From NCBI GenBank assembly GCA_037190225.1, contig JBBCJL010000005.1, positions 62,001-126,000 of the forward strand: 64,000 nt of DNA, in the 5' to 3' direction. The notes under the pieces are model-generated. The model worked only from the letters and a program-made list of their open reading frames with translations, was not told the origin of the DNA and ran no database searches. A program made the translations under genes and the position numbers. Numbering within the stretch: the stretch's first letter is position 1; every line of letters starts with the position of its first letter. Positions 60,587 to 64,000 of this stretch are shown here, in pieces. The stretch is from MKSF01 sp037190225. GTDB lineage: Bacteria; Bacteroidota; Bacteroidia; Chitinophagales; Chitinophagaceae.

Positions 60587-62437
60587 ATGGATATAGATAT
60601 ACTATTTGAGAATATTATAAAAAATAAATTCGTTTTGTGGATAGGATCGGGATTCTCAATAGATGCAGGGTACCCTTCAGGAAAAAATTTAGCAAATAGC
60701 TTCTTTAAAGAGTTTAATACCATTTTAAAAAATGAGGATAGAGAATTAACATTGGACGATGTTACAGATAAAATATATAATTGTTTACAGAGCAAACAAC
60801 CGATCATTACGCATTTAGCTAAAGAATTCCAATCCGTACAAAGAAACAATCCAACAATACATGAGAAGTTGAAACTTAACCCATTTATAAAAGATATTAT
60901 TACGACAAATTATGATACATTACTTGAAGATGCTTATAATAACCACAGCCATAATTTAATTTGTAATATTAAAGAGCTATCAACAATACCAAACAACAAA
61001 AAAGTAAATATATATAAAATACATGGCGACCTGCTTCATCAAGAAGATATAATAATAACAAAAACGGACTACAATAACTTCTACAAGAATCGAAAAGATA
61101 CAAGTCTATTCTGGAGCAATATAAAATCAATTGCTACTAGTAGATCAATTATCTTTATTGGATATAGCCTATCTGATCCAAACATAATTGATATAATTGA
61201 TGCTTTAAACACAGAATTGGGAGAATTACGTAAACCAATTTACTTAATTGCTCCTAACTTTCAATCTAACCAAATAAAAAAACTAAAAGAAAAAAAAATT
61301 CATTATATCAATAACACAGGAAACTATTTTGTAGACAACTTTCAAGAATACATATATACTAATTTTCATAAGTTTCTATATGATGATGTCCACACTGATG
61401 AAAGTGCAGAAATATTAAAACAAAAAAACATTTTTGTAAACTATACCAATAAAGGAGATAGTTGCTTACAATTTGATTCTGTTATCTTAGATGAATTTCA
61501 GGAAGCTAAAGTAACTTTAAGTTTTAATAATCGAACAGTTCCAGATTTAGAAAAAAACGTGGACAGTCCAATAGAAATAAAAAAAGAAGATCTAAATAAA
61601 TTTAATTTAAGCATTGGGGAAATTAATATTCTCACTTTAGATAATCTCGAATCTATAACAATAGTTTCTAATCCAACTTTTGATGATCTATATCTTGAAG
61701 TTCCTATTGAGAAGTTCACAATTAACACGTTAAAAATGGCTGTATTGCTATGTGATGACGGTTTTATCCTAAAAATAAAGCACATCACTTGTAAAATTGA
61801 CATAAAACTCTCAATGAATAAATTAAAATTGGATTTTGAATTTGATCAAGATTCTTTCTCTTTGTTTCATTACTATGAATTTTTCAGAACCATTAGTTTA
61901 GTATTAGATAACGAACAAATCAAAGTTTGTTTTAAAGATCAAAATTTAAGATTTAATATTGGAAGTTTATTCCCTACACTACCCCAAGTAGAGTTTGTTA
62001 ATCTTTATAGTGATGTCTTGAAGAAGCTGAAAGATATTGCCAATTATTTTCAAATCACTTTTGGAAAATTTAAATTATATGAACTGTCAGATAAAAATGT
62101 TAAACATATTGATAGATTATATAGGTACATAAATTTTACCCCTGGAGATAGCATTAATTTTACTGATATGGAGTACATAGTGACAGACAATAAAATATTT
62201 AATATTTATAAAATAAATGAAAGTATAAATAATTTAAAACTTGTCTTAAAAGAAGAATCATTTAGGATTTTTAATCAGAAATTTTCGATAAAAAATAAAC
62301 ACATCATTTGCAATGATGCATTTTTAAAAGAAAAAAAACAGATAGGAGATAATAATGTATTTCTGATTAGCAGTCGCAGCGGTAATTGTAATCTATTTTT
62401 TGATGAAATAATAAAACAAGAAATTAACAGTAAATAA
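60587..62437 (+). CDS. SIR2-domain protein with unrecognised C-terminal half (putative anti-phage NADase)
   Basis: A 616-residue cytosolic protein. Residues 1-265 form a SIR2-like domain: LWIGSGFSIDAGYPSG (NAD loop, 17-32), TTNYDTLLE with the conserved Asn108, YKIHGDLLH with the candidate catalytic His146 and IFIGYSLSDPNIID (189-202). This is the SIR2_2 type that, in known defence systems (Thoeris ThsA, DSR1/2, SIR2-HerA, SIR2-pAgo), destroys NAD+ on phage infection. Residues ~270-616 are beta-rich and match no domain I know. The gene is extremely AT-rich compared with both neighbours and is alone in its islet: no HerA, Argonaute, TIR or STAND partner. A defence role is inference. Confidence 0.8.
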   Translation: MDIDILFENIIKNKFVLWIGSGFSIDAGYPSGKNLANSFFKEFNTILKNEDRELTLDDVTDKIYNCLQSKQPIITHLAKEFQSVQRNNPTIHEKLKLNPFIKDIITTNYDTLLEDAYNNHSHNLICNIKELSTIPNNKKVNIYKIHGDLLHQEDIIITKTDYNNFYKNRKDTSLFWSNIKSIATSRSIIFIGYSLSDPNIIDIIDALNTELGELRKPIYLIAPNFQSNQIKKLKEKKIHYINNTGNYFVDNFQEYIYTNFHKFLYDDVHTDESAEILKQKNIFVNYTNKGDSCLQFDSVILDEFQEAKVTLSFNNRTVPDLEKNVDSPIEIKKEDLNKFNLSIGEINILTLDNLESITIVSNPTFDDLYLEVPIEKFTINTLKMAVLLCDDGFILKIKHITCKIDIKLSMNKLKLDFEFDQDSFSLFHYYEFFRTISLVLDNEQIKVCFKDQNLRFNIGSLFPTLPQVEFVNLYSDVLKKLKDIANYFQITFGKFKLYELSDKNVKHIDRLYRYINFTPGDSINFTDMEYIVTDNKIFNIYKINESINNLKLVLKEESFRIFNQKFSIKNKHIICNDAFLKEKKQIGDNNVFLISSRSGNCNLFFDEIIKQEINSK

Positions 62438-62440
62438 CAT

Positions 62441-62487
62441 TATCAACAGAAGCCCACAATTTAAAGTATTGTGGGCTTCTGTTGATA
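62441..62487. terminator. Perfect 20-bp inverted repeat between SIR2 gene and gcvP
   Basis: Arms 62441-62460 and 62468-62487 (TATCAACAGAAGCCCACAAT and its complement) with a 7-base loop; convergent genes on both sides, so a two-way terminator. Confidence 0.85.
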
Positions 62488-62514
62488 TTATTTTAAAGAC
62501 TCTTACGCTTCTGC
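62486..62514. repeat. Direct repeat copy 2 (gcvP 3' end)
   Basis: TATTATTTTAAAGACTCTTA followed by CGCTTCTGC; overlaps the last codons and stop of gcvP. Matches 60236-60263 except for one substitution and one extra base. The pair brackets about 2.2 kb containing the SIR2 gene. Confidence 0.6.
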
Positions 62515-64000
62515 TTCCATATAGCTTTCAACAGGCTCACAGGTACAGATAAGGTTCCTGTCACCGTGGGTATTATTGATACGGGAAACCGTAGGCCAGA
62601 ATTTATTGGTAGCTACAAAAGGCAGCGGGTAAGCAGCCTGTTCCCTGCTGTATTTCCGGTTCCAGTCAGAGCTGATCACCACAGCCTGGGTATGCGGCGC
62701 ATGCTTCAGCACGCTGTCCTCATAGGCGATGCTGCCATTCTCAATAGCCCTGATCTCCTCGCGGATAGACAGTAAGGCATCACAGAAACGGTCCAGCTCT
62801 CCTTTGTCTTCAGACTCCGTAGGCTCGATCATAATCGTACCGGCCACCGGGAAGGACATAGTCGGCGCGTGGAAACCGTAGTCCATCAGGCGCTTCGCCA
62901 CATCTTCCGCTTCCACACCCGCGCTTTTCTTCAGCGGACGCAGGTCCACGATGAATTCGTGCGCACAGGTTCCGTTCGCACCGGAGTACAGGATATCATA
63001 ATCCTTTTCCAGGCGGGATTTCATATAGTTGGCGTTCAGGATCGCATATTGTGTCGCTTTCTTCAGGCCGCCGGCACCCAGCATCTTGATATAGGCATAG
63101 GAGATCAGCAGGATAGAGGCTGAGCCATATACCGCGGAAGATACGGAACCATCGTGGCCGCCTTCGAATGTGAAGTTACCCGGTAAGAACGGCTGCAGGT
63201 GCGCTTTCACGCAGATAGGACCCACACCCGGGCCACCGCCGCCATGCGGGATAGCGAAGGTCTTATGAAGGTTCAGGTGACAAACGTCCGCGCCGATAAA
63301 GCCGGGAGCCGTAAGACCCACTTGGGCATTCATATTGGCGCCGTCCATATATACCTGGCCGCCGTTGCTGTGTATAATATCAATGATCGTTTTCACGCTC
63401 TCCTCATAGATACCGTAGGTAGACGGATAGGTGATCATCACACCCGCCAGGTCCTTACTGTATTGCTCAGCTTTGGCTTTCAGGTCTTCCACATCAATAT
63501 TGCCGTTCTCCAGGGCTTTCACCACGACCACCTTATAGCCTACCATCACCGCAGATGCAGGGTTGGTGCCGTGGGCGGAGATAGGGATCAGGATCACATT
63601 GCGGTGCCCTTCGCCACGCGATTCGTGGTAGCCCCTGATAGCCAGCAGGCCGGCATATTCACCGGAAGCGCCGGAATTAGGCTGCAGGCTGCAGGCGTCA
63701 AAGCCGGTAATTTCAGACAGGTACTTCTCCAGCTCGGTGGCCATCTGTACATAGCCTTTTACCTGGTCTGCAGGAGCAAAAGGATGGATGCTGCTGAAAT
63801 GCGCCCATGACAGCGGGATCATTTCGGTAGCGGCATTCAGCTTCATGGTGCAGCTGCCCAGTGTGATCATAGATGTGTTCAGTCCCAGGTCTTTGTTTTC
63901 CAAAGATTTCAGGTAACGCATCATCAGTGATTCACTATGATAAGAGTTGAAATTAGGATGTGTAAGGAACGCAGAGGTCCGGACCAGGCCGGCAGGAACA
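62503..64000 (-). CDS. gcvP: Glycine dehydrogenase (P protein), C-terminal half
   Basis: PLP-dependent decarboxylating subunit of the glycine cleavage system. About 499 C-terminal residues are visible; the gene continues past the window edge (a complete P protein has about 950). The second half shows LVRTSAFLTHPNFN, SESLMMRYLKSLE, MITLGSCTMKLNA, the PLP lysine in CHLNLHKTFAIPHGGGGPGVGPI and the C-terminal SRINNTHGDRNLICTCEPVESY. The last codons overlap a direct repeat found again 2.2 kb away beyond the SIR2 gene. Confidence 0.96.
   Translation of the reverse strand, partial: VPAGLVRTSAFLTHPNFNSYHSESLMMRYLKSLENKDLGLNTSMITLGSCTMKLNAATEMIPLSWAHFSSIHPFAPADQVKGYVQMATELEKYLSEITGFDACSLQPNSGASGEYAGLLAIRGYHESRGEGHRNVILIPISAHGTNPASAVMVGYKVVVVKALENGNIDVEDLKAKAEQYSKDLAGVMITYPSTYGIYEESVKTIIDIIHSNGGQVYMDGANMNAQVGLTAPGFIGADVCHLNLHKTFAIPHGGGGPGVGPICVKAHLQPFLPGNFTFEGGHDGSVSSAVYGSASILLISYAYIKMLGAGGLKKATQYAILNANYMKSRLEKDYDILYSGANGTCAHEFIVDLRPLKKSAGVEAEDVAKRLMDYGFHAPTMSFPVAGTIMIEPTESEDKGELDRFCDALLSIREEIRAIENGSIAYEDSVLKHAPHTQAVVISSDWNRKYSREQAAYPLPFVATNKFWPTVSRINNTHGDRNLICTCEPVESYMEAEA

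Overview
The window is a chromosomal stretch from a member of the Bacteroidota, most likely Chitinophagaceae or a close relative. Supporting signs are several proteins with type IX secretion (T9SS) C-terminal sorting domains, a gliding-motility-type C-terminal domain, Bacteroidota-specific families (DUF4270, DUF6029, bacterial GH3), the panC / glycogen-synthase-like / DUF4270 / glmS neighbourhood, and many promoters of the TTTG-N17-20-TAnnTTTG type with A-rich starts instead of strong Shine-Dalgarno sites. Taxonomy below phylum is inference.

Layout. 1-8.2 kb: 5' part of ahcY (cut by the window edge), an Lrp regulator, two paralogous T9SS-type secreted proteins, a glycosyltransferase, a PQQ-propeller lipoprotein, comB, a small charged protein and two tRNAs (Gly, Leu). 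8.3-12.5 kb: a methionine operon (hom-metY-metX) behind a SAM-I riboswitch with a visible terminator/antiterminator, followed by a 34-codon Cys/Met-rich leader ORF and a second terminator. This looks like a two-stage attenuation leader. 12.9-24.3 kb: housekeeping and envelope genes (BadF-type kinase, MlaF-like ATPase, LTA-synthase-like enzyme, malate dehydrogenase, MBL-fold enzyme, pdxA, ABC exporter, surE). 24.3-27.0 kb: AT-richer islet with HMA-like protein, siderophore-interacting-type flavoprotein and AraC regulator, bracketed by a decayed mobile-element gene and a decayed tyrosine recombinase. 27-37 kb: ppk1, an orphan ketosynthase-like protein, polysaccharide deacetylase, a TlpA/DUF6029 pair, and a TonB-dependent receptor divergent from a short MocR-like regulator with shared TGGACYA half-sites.

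37.4-42.4 kb: five tandem paralogous T9SS-exported proteins. Three of them share an identical-spacing bipartite promoter (ACCCAAGGATT-N13-CGTCTT) that resembles ECF-sigma promoters. 42.5-55 kb: conserved core (dapD, CPBP protease, clpX, GH3, SUF-related genes, rimM, rpsP, panC, glycogen-synthase-like, DUF4270, glmS). 55-60 kb: DUF1684, LpxL-like acyltransferase, DHFR-like protein, a collapsed HAD-phosphatase pseudogene and a large gliding-type secreted protein. 60.2-62.5 kb: a very AT-rich single-gene islet encoding a SIR2-domain protein with an unrecognised C-terminal half, flanked by an imperfect 28/29-bp direct repeat of the gcvP 3' end. The window closes inside gcvP.

Most interesting: the riboswitch-plus-leader-peptide region, the SIR2 islet and its direct repeats, the T9SS array with its shared promoter element, and the decayed integrative element.
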